Assembly: GCF_020782875.1 (NCBI RefSeq)
Contig: NZ_JAJGBN010000001.1
Span: 62,001 to 126,000, forward strand
DNA length: 64,000 nucleotides
Reading direction: 5' to 3'
Source: Allomuricauda sp. M10
GTDB taxonomy: Bacteria > Bacteroidota > Bacteroidia > Flavobacteriales > Flavobacteriaceae
Positions 17,346 through 27,579 of this stretch are shown here, piece after piece. The position numbers and the translations under genes are program-made. The notes under the pieces are model-generated. The model had not been told where the DNA came from and did no database searches. It worked only from the letters and a program-made list of their open reading frames with translations. Each line of letters begins with the position of its first letter. The stretch's first letter is position 1.

Positions 17346-18619
17346 TAATCGTATTTATCTTTCCAACGGATTTTTAAAAAATCTTTCATGGCCTTTTCCC
17401 TTGCATTATTACCAGGATGGTAAAAGGTAGTGCCGGATATTTCCTTAGGTAAAAATTCCTGATCGGCAAAATTGTTTTCATGGTCGTGGGCGTAAGCGTA
17501 ACCTTCCCCATATCCCAAATCCTTCATGAGTTTGGTTGGGGCATTTCTGATGGCCATGGGAACAGAAAGATCTCCGGTCTGTTTCACGATTTGTTGGGCC
17601 ATATTAATGGCCATGTAGCTGGAATTGCTTTTTGGGGAACCTGCCAAGTAAGTGGCACATTGGCTAAGAATGATTCGAGCTTCAGGATATCCAATGGTGT
17701 TCACGGCTTGAAAAGTGGTGTTGGCCATTACAAGGGCAGTGGGATTAGCATTTCCAATGTCCTCAGAAGCAAGAATAACCATCCTTCGAGCTATGAATTT
17801 AACATCCTCACCTCCTTCGATCATGCGGGCCAACCAATACACTGCGGCATTGGGATCACTACCTCTAATGGATTTAATGAAAGCCGAAATAATATCGTAA
17901 TGCTGTTCCCCGGTCTTATCATACAACACCGTGTTCTTTTGCACCTTGCCCATGACCAGATCATTGGTGATGGTGATGGTATTTCCGGGTTCGGAATTTA
18001 CTATCAGCTCGAAGATGTTCAGCAACTTTCGGCCATCGCCGCCAGATAGTCTTAATAAGGCTTCGGTTTCTTGTAGATCAATTTGTTTGGATTTTAGAAC
18101 ACTGTCCGTTTTAATGGCCCGTTCCAAAAGGGCAATAAGGTCTTCTTTTCCAAAGGGGTTAAGAATGTAAACCTGACAACGGGACAGCAGTGCGGGAATT
18201 ACCTCGAAACTTGGATTTTCGGTTGTGGCACCGATTAAGGTCACCCAACCTTTTTCCACGGCACCCAACAAGGAATCTTGTTGCGATTTGCTGAACCGAT
18301 GGATCTCATCAATAAAAAGGATGGGGTTTTTGGATGTGAAGAGTCCACCACTTTGTTTGGCCTTGTCAATCACTTCCCGAACGTCCTTAACCCCACTACT
18401 TATGGCACTCAAGGTATAAAACGGGCGTTGGCTTTCCGTTGCAATGATATTGGCCAAGGTGGTTTTTCCAGTCCCCGGTGGTCCCCATAAAATCAGGGAA
18501 GGGATTACACCGTTCTTGATCTGGTTGGTCAATGCGCCTTTTTCGCCCACCAAGTGTTGTTGACTGATGTAATCCGCCAATGTTTTGGGCCGTATCCGTT
18601 CTGCCAAAGGTTCGTTCAT
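17342..18619 (-). CDS. rarA: replication-associated recombination ATPase RarA (MgsA)
   Basis: AAA+ clamp-loader-like ATPase acting at stalled replication forks. Walker [11 protein letters not shown] and Walker [11 protein letters not shown] are intact, followed by sensor residues (TTENPSFEV) and the C-terminal MgsA tetramerisation region with [15 protein letters not shown]. About 425 residues when started at [11 protein letters not shown] (18619), preferred over an ATG six codons upstream because the family begins there. Convergent with the preceding secreted-protein gene, sharing stop-codon bases. Confidence 0.95.
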   Translation of the reverse strand: MNEPLAERIRPKTLADYISQQHLVGEKGALTNQIKNGVIPSLILWGPPGTGKTTLANIIATESQRPFYTLSAISSGVKDVREVIDKAKQSGGLFTSKNPILFIDEIHRFSKSQQDSLLGAVEKGWVTLIGATTENPSFEVIPALLSRCQVYILNPFGKEDLIALLERAIKTDSVLKSKQIDLQETEALLRLSGGDGRKLLNIFELIVNSEPGNTITITNDLVMGKVQKNTVLYDKTGEQHYDIISAFIKSIRGSDPNAAVYWLARMIEGGEDVKFIARRMVILASEDIGNANPTALVMANTTFQAVNTIGYPEARIILSQCATYLAGSPKSNSSYMAINMAQQIVKQTGDLSVPMAIRNAPTKLMKDLGYGEGYAYAHDHENNFADQEFLPKEISGTTFYHPGNNAREKAMKDFLKIRWKDKYDY

Positions 18620-18740
18620 GAGATAAAAATAAGACAAATTTAGGGGTGATGGATGCTGTTACAGGGACGAGATCTTAACCAAAACTGACAATTTGTGTAA
18701 ATTGGATACTGTGGTAAGTATTTTGATTCCCGATTGAAGT

Positions 18741-19466
18741 ATGAAGTCATCTGAACCTTTCAAAATTCCCTTAAGTGTGGTATTGGCGCCTTTGGTTGCC
18801 GTGCTTTGCATTTGGTCGGTTTATTGGTATGAAGTGGGGGCAGGGGTCAATTTGAACGATTATGGCGTCTATCCAAGGAAACTGTGGGGATTGAGAGGTG
18901 TGGTGCTGAGTCCCTTCATTCACGGGTCCGTGGAGCATTTATATAACAATACCATTCCATTGGCCATTTTGTTGGCCTTCCTCTTTTATTTTTATCAGAA
19001 GGTGGCCCTAAAAGTTTTGGTCTATGGGGTGTTGCTATCCGGGTTTTTGACATGGTCCATCGGAAGGCCATCCTACCATATCGGGGCAAGCGGGGTCATC
19101 TATGTGTTGGCCAGTTTTATCTTTTTTAAAGGGATTTTGGCTAAGTATTACAGGTTGGTGGCCTTATCCTTAGTGGTGGTTTTCATTTATGGAAGTATGA
19201 TTTGGTACATTTTTCCGGTGAGGGAAGAAATTTCATGGGAAGGACATCTGGCAGGCTTTATTACCGGATTGGTATTGGCTTTTTTAATGAAGGCGGAAAT
19301 CCCGAGTCTTATAAAATATGATTGGGAAAAGGATGATTTCAAAGAAGAGGACGACCCATTTTTAAAACATTTTGATGAGAACGGCAATTTTATTGAAAAC
19401 ATGGAAATTCAGGATGAGCCTCCCATCCAAATCAGATATCATTACAAGAAATCCGAGGAAGACTGA
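18741..19466 (+). CDS. rhomboid-family intramembrane serine protease
   Basis: 241 residues, six hydrophobic segments. The rhomboid signatures are all present: H66-x3-N70 in the second helix, the catalytic serine S117 in G115-A-S-G118, and the partner H169 in EGHLAGFITG. The C-terminal 60 residues are acidic and cytosolic. It cleaves membrane-anchored substrates, none of which can be named here. Divergent from rarA; its stop is 2 bases from the end of convergent rlmB. Confidence 0.92.
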   Translation: MKSSEPFKIPLSVVLAPLVAVLCIWSVYWYEVGAGVNLNDYGVYPRKLWGLRGVVLSPFIHGSVEHLYNNTIPLAILLAFLFYFYQKVALKVLVYGVLLSGFLTWSIGRPSYHIGASGVIYVLASFIFFKGILAKYYRLVALSLVVVFIYGSMIWYIFPVREEISWEGHLAGFITGLVLAFLMKAEIPSLIKYDWEKDDFKEEDDPFLKHFDENGNFIENMEIQDEPPIQIRYHYKKSEED

Positions 19467-19468
19467 TG

Positions 19469-20206
19469 TTATTTCAGACGTTGCCTGACAACTTCATACA
19501 GAAACACGCCGCAAGCAACAGAAACGTTCAAGGAGCCAATGTTGCCCAATAAGGGAAGTTTGGCCCGATGGTCTACCATGCCCAGAACGGAAGGGGAGAC
19601 GCCTTTTTCCTCAGAACCCATGATGATGGCAGTTGGTTGATCAAAACCAATGGAGTAGATATCATCATCCGCCTTTTCGGTGGCAGCGGTAATGGCAATG
19701 CCAGAAGATTGTAGATAGAACAGGGCATCCTTTAGGTGATCCACCTTTGCAATGGGCACATTGAAGACGGCTCCTGCTGAGGTTTTGACCGTATCATCGG
19801 TAATGGGGGCGGAACCGTTTTTGGGTACGATGATCCCATGTACACCACAGCATTCCGCGGTACGGATGATTGCGCCAAAATTACGCACATCGGAAACCTG
19901 ATCCAATAGCAGAAAGAAGGGCATTTTTTCTTCAGAAAGGACCTTTTCCACCATTGCTTCAAAATCTTGAAACTGTACCGGTGATATTTGTGCAACGATG
20001 CCTTGATGGTTGTTGCGGGTCATCCTGTTCAGTTTTTCAATGGGGACGTAGGAAGAACTAAGTCCGGATTTACGAATGGTAGTCTCCAGCTCTTTGAAAA
20101 GATCGCCTTTCAACCCTTTTTGGATGAATATCTTATTAATGGGTTGGTCGGCGTGTATTGCCTCTAAAACGGCACGTATGCCATAAATGAGCTGGTTGTC
20201 TTTCAT
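19469..20206 (-). CDS. rlmB: 23S rRNA (guanosine-2'-O)-methyltransferase RlmB
   Basis: SpoU/TrmH-family methyltransferase expected to methylate G2251 in the 23S P loop. The knotted SPOUT motifs are visible: NFGAIIRTAECCGVHGIIVP (in two parts, with the catalytic arginine and asparagine), IMGSEEKGVSP and GSLNVSVACG. The N-terminal L30e-like substrate-binding domain covers about residues 1-75. 245 residues, standard length. Monocistronic by layout. Confidence 0.93.
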   Translation of the reverse strand: MKDNQLIYGIRAVLEAIHADQPINKIFIQKGLKGDLFKELETTIRKSGLSSSYVPIEKLNRMTRNNHQGIVAQISPVQFQDFEAMVEKVLSEEKMPFFLLLDQVSDVRNFGAIIRTAECCGVHGIIVPKNGSAPITDDTVKTSAGAVFNVPIAKVDHLKDALFYLQSSGIAITAATEKADDDIYSIGFDQPTAIIMGSEEKGVSPSVLGMVDHRAKLPLLGNIGSLNVSVACGVFLYEVVRQRLK

Positions 20207-20221
20207 GGCGCAAAAATAAAT

Positions 20222-20253
20222 AAAAAACGGCCATCTAATAGTGGCCGTTTTTT
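20222..20253 (-). terminator. intrinsic terminator after the secreted-protein gene
   Basis: A perfect 12-base-pair stem (20222-20233 with 20242-20253) around an 8-base loop. On the minus strand it ends in a run of T, 20 bases after the stop of the 20274-21017 gene. The A/T-flanked stem is symmetric, so it could stop transcription both ways. Confidence 0.85.
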
Positions 20254-20273
20254 AATAGTTATCTTTTTGAAGA

Positions 20274-21017
20274 TCATGAATTTTTATTAGTGTTCAGATA
20301 GTTGAACACTTTGATCAAATCGTCTTCATCCTTAAGATTAATATTTTGCTCTTTTAAATAATCCTTTAGGTCTTCTTCATTTGCATTTCCAAATGTTTTA
20401 ACGAAGCGGCCTTTGTTGGTAGGTATCAACTGTGCAAATTTGGCCCCGTCCTTCATATAGTAAAACTCCACAAACTGGGAGAATTTGTTCGGGGTTGGCC
20501 TAACCATTGAATTTACTGGTTTGGTCCCTTCCGTGAACTTTACATTTTTCTTGAACAATAGGTTATAGTCCTTTCCTTCGTCAATAACATAGAAATAACC
20601 ATTCTTTACAAGCTCATCTTTGTTTTCATAGGTCATCATACTAATTTCCTGACCGGTATTTTGATCGATGACCCTCAATTGTTTCATGGTAGCCAAAGAG
20701 GTTGGGGTTTCTTCCGGAAGTGATGAATCCTTGATTTCTATTTCATCATTGTATGCATTGTGCCTGTAATAAAGATTTCCTACCAGTTCATCTTTATAGT
20801 ACACCTTGCAAGGTACAAAGTCATCATTTAAGTATGGTGAGCCTACGGTATTTAAGCTAGTGGCGCCTGTGTTAAGATTTTTTCTAAGTGCCGAAAAGAA
20901 GGCTCCACCTTGTCCTGATCCATTAAAGGTTTCAAGATTTGATCCTCCCATCCCAACCTGTCCATAGGATAATGTTGTAAAGGCAGAAAGAAGCAATAAA
21001 GTCGCGATGTGTTTCAT
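20274..21017 (-). CDS. hypothetical secreted protein
   Basis: 247 residues with a signal peptide ending LSYGQ. The mature protein includes the phrase FVPCKVYYKDELVGNLYYRHN and a lysine/asparagine-rich acidic tail ending in repeated ED-LK units. The composition suggests a periplasmic or surface protein of beta structure. I do not recognise a family. It stands alone between a terminator and a 155-base gap. Confidence 0.7.
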   Translation of the reverse strand: MKHIATLLLLSAFTTLSYGQVGMGGSNLETFNGSGQGGAFFSALRKNLNTGATSLNTVGSPYLNDDFVPCKVYYKDELVGNLYYRHNAYNDEIEIKDSSLPEETPTSLATMKQLRVIDQNTGQEISMMTYENKDELVKNGYFYVIDEGKDYNLLFKKNVKFTEGTKPVNSMVRPTPNKFSQFVEFYYMKDGAKFAQLIPTNKGRFVKTFGNANEEDLKDYLKEQNINLKDEDDLIKVFNYLNTNKNS

Positions 21018-21124
21018 AAAAGAATTTTTTGCAAAATATGAAAAATATTACGGTTTTGAAGTCTAGGTATGTTAATTTATAAATCCTTAATTATTAAAGG
21101 GTTCCTATACAATAGTGACAAAAA

Positions 21125-21150
21125 AAATACCACCCGATCGGGTGGTATTT
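21125..21150. terminator. intrinsic terminator of the SusCD operon
   Basis: A perfect 26-base palindrome centred on CCCGATCGGG. On the minus strand it is followed by eight T residues (complement of 21120-21127), the right polarity to end the operon whose last gene stops at 21173. Confidence 0.85.
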
Positions 21151-21172
21151 AATTTTAATGTAAACCTATAGA

Positions 21173-22105
21173 TTAATTGGCAGGCTCTATTTGGAAATTA
21201 TAGGTTCCGAAGCCAACGAATGTCAAATCGATATTAACATAACCGGTGCAGGTGTTTATACTTCCAGATCCAACTACATCTACCATATATACGGTGCCGC
21301 CACCTGAAATGTAATGCCATGGTTCATTGGAGGCAACCTCTACAGTACCATCTTCATCAACAACTGTCACTCCAAAGTAGAAAGTGTCAGGATTTTCAAT
21401 ATATGGGTTGTTTGTTCCAAGGATTCTGAAGCTCAATGGATCGTTTGGATCTGGGATAACAGGTACCAAATCGCCTTCACCATAATCTTCCCATCCATCA
21501 ACATTCACAACAAAGTCACCATCAAATAATGTTGAAGTGTCGGTAAGACCACATTTGAATGCAATGGAATAGAAGAAAGGTGATGAATAGTAACCACCTA
21601 CGGCAGCAACGTCACCACTTACATCTCCTTTGGTATAAGACCTGCCATCCGTAGTGAACACTTCCCAAGATACTTCAAAGCTATCGGTACCTTCTATATC
21701 CGCTTGGTCAAGCCCTAATGCTGTAAGGGCTTCTCCATAGGTAAATGTAAAGGTGGTTTGTGGTTCACCAAATTGATTGTTGGTAAAGCTAGAGGCTGCA
21801 GCAGATCCAACAACTGCCGATCCAGATAGATCAGTCCCGCTTACAGTGTTGTCGGTTAGCGTAACGCTGTAATCAATGTGATCCAAAAGGGTGTTGTCTT
21901 CACCATCTTGATAAGCCAAGGTTAGAGAAACAGCAGAAGAAGTATCGTTCAAATCAATAACGGTTCCCTCAATGCTGATTATTCTGGTAAATGCGCCTTG
22001 CTCTACTTCGTCAAAGACCTTGTCAATGACTTTTTCTTCACTATCACATGCAGCTAAAGCTAAAATTAAGCTACATGCAATGGATTTTATTAATGTATTT
22101 TTCAT
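21173..22105 (-). CDS. SusCD-operon lipoprotein of unknown function
   Basis: 310-residue lipoprotein, starting at ATG 22105 (MKNTLIKSIA) with lipobox LALAAC. Longer reading upstream would overlap susD and shows no signal, so it is discarded. The mature part is rich in T, D, S and G with beta-strand alternation, like the SusE/SusF-type surface proteins that accompany SusCD pairs. Third and last gene of the operon, 10 bases after susD. A role in surface binding of the transported molecule is inferred from position. Confidence 0.75.
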   Translation of the reverse strand: MKNTLIKSIACSLILALAACDSEEKVIDKVFDEVEQGAFTRIISIEGTVIDLNDTSSAVSLTLAYQDGEDNTLLDHIDYSVTLTDNTVSGTDLSGSAVVGSAAASSFTNNQFGEPQTTFTFTYGEALTALGLDQADIEGTDSFEVSWEVFTTDGRSYTKGDVSGDVAAVGGYYSSPFFYSIAFKCGLTDTSTLFDGDFVVNVDGWEDYGEGDLVPVIPDPNDPLSFRILGTNNPYIENPDTFYFGVTVVDEDGTVEVASNEPWHYISGGGTVYMVDVVGSGSINTCTGYVNIDLTFVGFGTYNFQIEPAN

Positions 22106-22115
22106 AGTTCTCTTT

Positions 22116-23765
22116 TTAGTTTGAATAAGGGAATGATGGACCTGCTGGATTGGTATCCCAGAAAACCTGAACAGTCTGCGTAGCCTTCTGTGTAATGTTC
22201 GAATTGTTGTTCGCTGCATTTGAAGGATAGAAGAAAGATCTGATAAAGCTTCCTGGATCAGGCTCCAAGTTAGGTTGTAGGTTGCTTGGGTAGCCAGTTC
22301 TTCTGTAGAAGTTGTAGGCATCGATTCCGTTTCCGTAAAGGGCTACGAACATCTCTTGTCCCAAAACATTCCATCCACCGGTTGCATCTGCGTCAAAAGC
22401 GGCATCAATAGTATCGCTATGATCGGCAATTTCAGTAGTGGTTGGCTCATAGGTTTCTACGTCAGCACCAGAATCAAGAGCACCGAAAGGCAATACTTTA
22501 GATACTGATTTGCTCAAACCAGCCAATACAAAACTTTTGGCAGTACCTGGATTGTTGGCCAGCATAGCTACTTCTGCTCTCCAGAAGTCCACTGTTGAAG
22601 CCAGCAATACTGGAGTGATACCGGCACCACCACCACCTTCACCAAGTACGCGACCTTCGAAAGTGTTATCGTCAAAAGCTCCGCCAGCAGGGTAAACACC
22701 TACCAAAGATCTTAGGAATCCATCTGGTGGAATACCCTCGTCATTTCCATGGTCACGTCCCCAATATCCATTGGTCAAAGTACAGAAAGGGAAACCTGCA
22801 TAATGGGCTGGAGCGGTTTGCAAAGAACATTCCAAAGTTTCCAAACTTGGCTCTGCACCATCAGAACCTGGTGTAAATTCATTCTGGCGATAGAAATAAT
22901 AACGCATCCTTGGATCCGCTGTATCCATCATGTATTGCATCAAGCTATTGGAACGGTAACGTCCACCACCTGAAGTGGTATAGTCGGCACCGTAAGCGGG
23001 GTGACGTGTGTCAGGAGATACCTCGTTTGTACCCCAAGTAAACTGCATATCGTCAGCAACAGATTGAATGTAGTTGCCTCCACTGATGATGGCGTTAAAC
23101 TTACTAACAGCATCGCTGGATGCCAATCTTTCGGTAATATAGATCTTAAGCTTTAAGGTGTTACAAGCTTTGATCCATTTGCTGGCATTTCCGTTGTAGA
23201 AGAAATCATTATCCGGAGCAACCCCACCGCTATTGAAAGCCGCAATCGCTTCATTCAATAAAACCTCTATATTGGCATAGATGTCTGCACCTGCATCAGG
23301 GCTAGGGTTAAAATTATCGGCACCATTGTTGGCCTCACTATAAGGTACATCACCCAAAAAGTCTACCAACATGGACATGGTATAAGCTTCCATGAACTTA
23401 CCCATTCCAATATGGTAATTCAATTCGGCATCTTCAGCAAGTGCGTACATTGCATAGGTATCGGTCAAAATTTCGGTATAGGCATCTTCCCATCTGCCAT
23501 CGAAACTTGATGGGCTGTAGGCCGTACGATACTGCCTAGATCCCATGTAATCTATACGGGTTACTTGGGAGCCAGTATAACCAAAACTTTCTACAATACG
23601 AATAAAGGTCTCTTGAATCCCATTCAACAGGAAGTTGGGATCAGCATTGTCTGTTGACAATGCGTTTGGATCCGTTCTCAAATCCAATTCTGTAGTTTCG
23701 CACGATTGGAACAAAACCATTCCGAATGCAAGTGCCAAACTCAATATTTTTACTATTTTTTTCAT
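22116..23765 (-). CDS. SusD/RagB-family nutrient-binding lipoprotein
   Basis: 549-residue surface lipoprotein that lids the SusC channel. Signal with lipobox VLFQSC, then the helical TPR-like core typical of the family (WEDAYTEILTDTYAMYALAEDAE, DFLGDVPYSEA). The LLNGIQETFIRIVESFGYTG opening suggests the SusD-like subgroup (SusD_2) rather than the classic starch type. Encoded 29 bases after susC. The ligand cannot be read from sequence. Confidence 0.93.
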   Translation of the reverse strand: MKKIVKILSLALAFGMVLFQSCETTELDLRTDPNALSTDNADPNFLLNGIQETFIRIVESFGYTGSQVTRIDYMGSRQYRTAYSPSSFDGRWEDAYTEILTDTYAMYALAEDAELNYHIGMGKFMEAYTMSMLVDFLGDVPYSEANNGADNFNPSPDAGADIYANIEVLLNEAIAAFNSGGVAPDNDFFYNGNASKWIKACNTLKLKIYITERLASSDAVSKFNAIISGGNYIQSVADDMQFTWGTNEVSPDTRHPAYGADYTTSGGGRYRSNSLMQYMMDTADPRMRYYFYRQNEFTPGSDGAEPSLETLECSLQTAPAHYAGFPFCTLTNGYWGRDHGNDEGIPPDGFLRSLVGVYPAGGAFDDNTFEGRVLGEGGGGAGITPVLLASTVDFWRAEVAMLANNPGTAKSFVLAGLSKSVSKVLPFGALDSGADVETYEPTTTEIADHSDTIDAAFDADATGGWNVLGQEMFVALYGNGIDAYNFYRRTGYPSNLQPNLEPDPGSFIRSFFYPSNAANNNSNITQKATQTVQVFWDTNPAGPSFPYSN

Positions 23766-23794
23766 AACGAAGTTATATTATTTTATGTCCTTGA

Positions 23795-26700
23795 TTAGAA
23801 AGTGGCTTTAACGCTTACACCATATCTCTTGGAGCTAGGTCCGTTCAACCAGTCAAAACCACGTCCGTTACCAACACCAAGACCAGCTACGTTAGGGTCA
23901 AAGTTTGCGCTCTTTGGTGTATTGAAGGCCTCATACCAAAGGTTGAAACCTGATACAGTGAAAGAAAGCGAACCAAATGGTGTCTTGTCCAAGAATTTCT
24001 TAGGTACAGAATAACCCAAGGAAACTTCTTGTAGTCTCAAAGCAGTAGCATCATATATATTCATTTCAGCTGGACCAAAAAGTACATTGCTGAAATAATA
24101 TGCAGAGTTGTTGATCTGAACATTGTTAGGCTCCCCGCTGGTGTTTACACCTGGCAATACAAAAGAAGTCTCACGATCATCTGTGTCTGCAATAAGACCC
24201 CTACCTAACAAGGTAGCAACAGTTTGAGAGTAAATGTCGCCTCCGTGTACATAGTTGAACAAGAAGTTGAAGTTGAAACCTTTGTAGCTGAACGTATTGT
24301 TCACGTTCATAATGAAATCTGGGTTTGGATCACCAATAACAGGCAACCTGTCATTTTCATCCACTTCTTCAGAAATGTAGTTACCACTACTATCTGTCAA
24401 GAAGTTTCCATTCTCATCCCTGGCAACCCTACTACCTACGATCACACCCAATCTTTCGCCTTCGATAGCTGCGTTACCCAAGTTGGAATAACCAGAGTAA
24501 ACGATCAAATCGGTATCTGCTCCCAAATCGGTAACCTCAGAGTAACCGGTGTTAAAGTTGGTATTCACGGACCAGTTAAGGCTTTCTCCTCTAAGAATGT
24601 CAAGGCCAAGGTCAATTTCAAGACCTTTACCTTTGATCTCCCCAACGTTGGTCTGAATAGAGGTACCACCTGTACTTGGATCCAAAGGTCTATTGATGAT
24701 CAAATCTTTGGTAACCCTTTGGTAAGCGGATACATCTAGATTCACAAAGTTGAAAAAGCGTCCTTCCAAACCAACTTCAATTTCAGAATATTTTTCTGGT
24801 TTGATGTTAGGGTTGGCCACAGTGTTGGATACGGAGTTTGTTACTACATAACCACCATCATCGCTGATGAAATCTTGAGTATTGATACTTAAGTTAACAG
24901 ATGTTGGGAATCCTTCGGCAAATCCAGCAGATTCTCCGTAACCACCTCTAAGTTTCAAGAAGTTTATACCACTTTGGCTTTGTAGACCGTCAATTGCAGA
25001 AGTTGGAACAAAAGAGAAACTTGCTCCTTTGTAGAACAATGATCTGTTGTCAACTGATTGGTTGGATACCCAATCGTTCCTACCGTTCAAGGTCAAATAA
25101 AGGAAGTTGTTATATCCAAAATCTACCTGGCCATAAAGACCTACGATGTTTTTGTAAGAAGTGTACTGGATTTCGTTCTGAAGGTCGAAGTTGAAGTGTC
25201 TCAACACGCCAAAAACGTTTTGTCCACTACTGAAAACACCTTGTCTGTCATAGTTGGTAGACCTTGTGGTTCCACCTACGTTGAATGTCATGTCCAATTT
25301 TTCAGTAAGGTCATAGTTACCGGTCAAAATCAAACTGTGATCCCAGATGGTATTGTTGTTATCCCAAGTAGCATAAATACCTGAAATGTATTGGGTAGAT
25401 ACCCCAACACCACCTTTGTCTTGTGCTTCTGTATTACGCTCGTTATATACGTCATAACCAAAGCGATACAAGATGTTCAAGTTTTCGGTAATGTCATATT
25501 GTAGAGACATGCTACCAAAAGCCCTGTTGGTCAACTGACGGGTTTTGGCGTGTTCCACGGTCCAAAGAGGGTGCTGAATGGAGTTGTTTTGTCTATAGTA
25601 AACACTTCCACCAGTAATTGGGTTTTCATAGGGAAGCCCCATCAAATCCACTGATCGTGGAGTAAAGAAGATGTTACTGAAAACGGAAGAACCATTACCC
25701 ACAACTTGGTTACCATCTCCCAATGCAACAGGAGGTGATTTGAAATCGGTACGGGAGTAGTTCATGGTACCGGAAACGGTGAACTTGTTGCTAAGCATGG
25801 CACGACCACCAAGGCCTATTGTGTTTCTGTTCAAAGAGTTTCCTCTGGTAAATCCTTCATCTTCCAAATGTCCAAAAGTAGCGTTATAAGAAACTTTTCC
25901 ATCATCTGAAGAACCACCTGCATTGATGGATATGTTAGCCACTGTACCTGTTTTGAAAAACTCCCCTACGGAATCGTATGGCTTCCATGCATATCTTCTT
26001 CCTTGATACTCAGGGAATGCGGCAGGAATTCCTGTTGCGTTACCTGCAGTTGAATAGGGGTGAAGAATGGTGCCATCTGACTGTAGGTCATATGTACTTG
26101 GGAAGTTGGCTGAATTTCCCCAACCTGCTCTACCTTCTTTTTCAAAGCTTGGTCCCCAGTTACTGAAGAACCATCCGAATGCTTGGTCAAAACCGTTACC
26201 ATATTTCATGGTATATTCTGGCATTGAAGCAATTTCGTTGAAGAATATCGAAGAAGTAACGGTAATCTCTGATTTTTTTGGTTTTCCTCCGGCCGCACCG
26301 TTTTTAGTGGTAATCAAGATTACACCATTTTTACCGGCTTCACCGTAAAGAGTAGCTGCTGAAAGACCTTTAAGTACGTTAACTTCTGCAATACTGTTAG
26401 GGTCAAGGTCCAAGAACCTGGAAGAACCATTGTTACCGTCCTCAAAGCTACCTTGCGCGTTGGTATCACTACTAAAAGGCACACCGTCCACAATAAATAG
26501 CGGCTGGTTGTTTTGGCTGAACGATTGGTAACCGCGTATTACGATGTTCGTTGCTGAACCGGAAAGACCACTCTGTTGCGTAATGTTAACCCCAGAAGCC
26601 TTACCACTAAGAATCCTACCTACGTCACCTTCGGTCTTTTGCTCAAGCTGATCGGCGCCTACAGAAGACACTGCATAACCCAAAGCCTTTTTTTCACGCT

Positions 26701-27037
26701 TGATACCTTGTGCGGTTACAACAACCTCTTCAAGGGCTTGGGTATCTTCCACCATTTGCACATTGATGACAGTTGCTGCTCCAACAACGCGTGTGGATGG
26801 CTTTTGTCCTATGTAAGTGAAGAGAAGGGTCTGGCCTGCACTTGCACTGATCGCATAGTTACCATCAAAATCTGTTTGGGTACCGGTACTGGTCCCTTCA
26901 ACGACAATATTGACTCCAGGTAGAGGGAGGCCATCGGCATCCGTAACAGTACCTGTAATCGTCTTGTCTTGTGCAAAGGATATATGCACAACAAACGCCA
27001 ATAATAGCGTTAACAATCCATTAAGTTTTGTTCTCAT
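23795..27037 (-). CDS. SusC/RagA-family TonB-linked outer-membrane transporter
   Basis: 1080 residues. Signal peptide (ends ISFAQ), a carboxypeptidase-regulatory-like domain at about 25-100 (GTVTDADGLPLPGVNIVVEG), a plug domain with the TonB-box-like region EEVVVTAQG and the plug motif VIRGYQSFSQNNQPLFIVDG, then a 22-strand barrel closing in an aromatic end (VSVKATF). Energy-coupled importer working with the SusD protein encoded next. No glycosidase, lyase, peptidase or sulfatase gene lies near, so the substrate class is open. The 5' region to 27619 is long and gene-free. Confidence 0.95.
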   Translation of the reverse strand: MRTKLNGLLTLLLAFVVHISFAQDKTITGTVTDADGLPLPGVNIVVEGTSTGTQTDFDGNYAISASAGQTLLFTYIGQKPSTRVVGAATVINVQMVEDTQALEEVVVTAQGIKREKKALGYAVSSVGADQLEQKTEGDVGRILSGKASGVNITQQSGLSGSATNIVIRGYQSFSQNNQPLFIVDGVPFSSDTNAQGSFEDGNNGSSRFLDLDPNSIAEVNVLKGLSAATLYGEAGKNGVILITTKNGAAGGKPKKSEITVTSSIFFNEIASMPEYTMKYGNGFDQAFGWFFSNWGPSFEKEGRAGWGNSANFPSTYDLQSDGTILHPYSTAGNATGIPAAFPEYQGRRYAWKPYDSVGEFFKTGTVANISINAGGSSDDGKVSYNATFGHLEDEGFTRGNSLNRNTIGLGGRAMLSNKFTVSGTMNYSRTDFKSPPVALGDGNQVVGNGSSVFSNIFFTPRSVDLMGLPYENPITGGSVYYRQNNSIQHPLWTVEHAKTRQLTNRAFGSMSLQYDITENLNILYRFGYDVYNERNTEAQDKGGVGVSTQYISGIYATWDNNNTIWDHSLILTGNYDLTEKLDMTFNVGGTTRSTNYDRQGVFSSGQNVFGVLRHFNFDLQNEIQYTSYKNIVGLYGQVDFGYNNFLYLTLNGRNDWVSNQSVDNRSLFYKGASFSFVPTSAIDGLQSQSGINFLKLRGGYGESAGFAEGFPTSVNLSINTQDFISDDGGYVVTNSVSNTVANPNIKPEKYSEIEVGLEGRFFNFVNLDVSAYQRVTKDLIINRPLDPSTGGTSIQTNVGEIKGKGLEIDLGLDILRGESLNWSVNTNFNTGYSEVTDLGADTDLIVYSGYSNLGNAAIEGERLGVIVGSRVARDENGNFLTDSSGNYISEEVDENDRLPVIGDPNPDFIMNVNNTFSYKGFNFNFLFNYVHGGDIYSQTVATLLGRGLIADTDDRETSFVLPGVNTSGEPNNVQINNSAYYFSNVLFGPAEMNIYDATALRLQEVSLGYSVPKKFLDKTPFGSLSFTVSGFNLWYEAFNTPKSANFDPNVAGLGVGNGRGFDWLNGPSSKRYGVSVKATF

Positions 27038-27545
27038 TGTTAAATTATTTGAATTAGCTAGGGGCTAAAATCATAATTTCGTGTTAATAATCCAAACTAA
27101 TTTTATAAAATCTTTAAGAGTCCCTCTCTAAATGCAATAAGTGCAAAATGTTTATGAATGATTGAAAACTCTTCAATTTGAAGGGGGGTGAATTGATCTT
27201 AATGCAAATAATCTTATGAATGCCCTGTAATTGCTGGGGGTGTAATTTTTAAGGTCTAAAAAACGCAGGCTTCATTCATAATTAATGGCTGTGGTTAAGT
27301 TAAAAAGTCCTTAAGCAAAAATTAACATAACAAAGAATCGGTGATGCGTACCTTAATATATTATACCAATGCGGTCGGTCTTTTTTATTTTCGGCTGTGG
27401 GATGGGGTGGTGAGATTGCAATTGGAGAGGATTTTTTGTTCGGTTTGTTGTTGGGATTTTGAGGTTGATGATGACCTTGTCTTTTGGTTTCCTCCTGTCA
27501 TTAGGAACTTTTTTTCCGGTCAAGGGCAAAATTAATTCCCTTCCA
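27038..27545. other. gene-free divergent region between susC and rpsL
   Basis: About 500 bases with no supportable gene. The half near susC is A/T-rich; the part at about 27370-27500 is strikingly G/T-rich on the plus strand. Short open frames exist on both strands (64 and 77 codons) but show no family resemblance and low complexity. It presumably holds the susC promoter, for which I find no clean consensus match. Confidence 0.5.
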
Positions 27546-27576
27546 TTTGAATTATTCCGAAATATCACTACATTTG
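27546..27576 (+). promoter_or_regulatory. promoter of the ribosomal str operon
   Basis: TTTG at 27546-27549, 19 bases, then TACATTTG at 27569-27576: both elements match the Bacteroidota -33/-7 consensus at ideal spacing. Transcription would start near 27582, about 38 bases before rpsL. Confidence 0.85.
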
Positions 27577-27579
27577 CAG

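Noticed and set aside
18691..18735. Promoter for the rhomboid gene (TATTTTG near 18718)
   Set aside because: One base short of the TAnnTTTG spacing and no convincing -33 partner, so it is not listed as a feature.
22106..22321. N-terminal extension of the SusCD-operon lipoprotein into susD
   Set aside because: The added residues are basic, off-frame susD sequence, while the downstream ATG begins a perfect lipoprotein signal.
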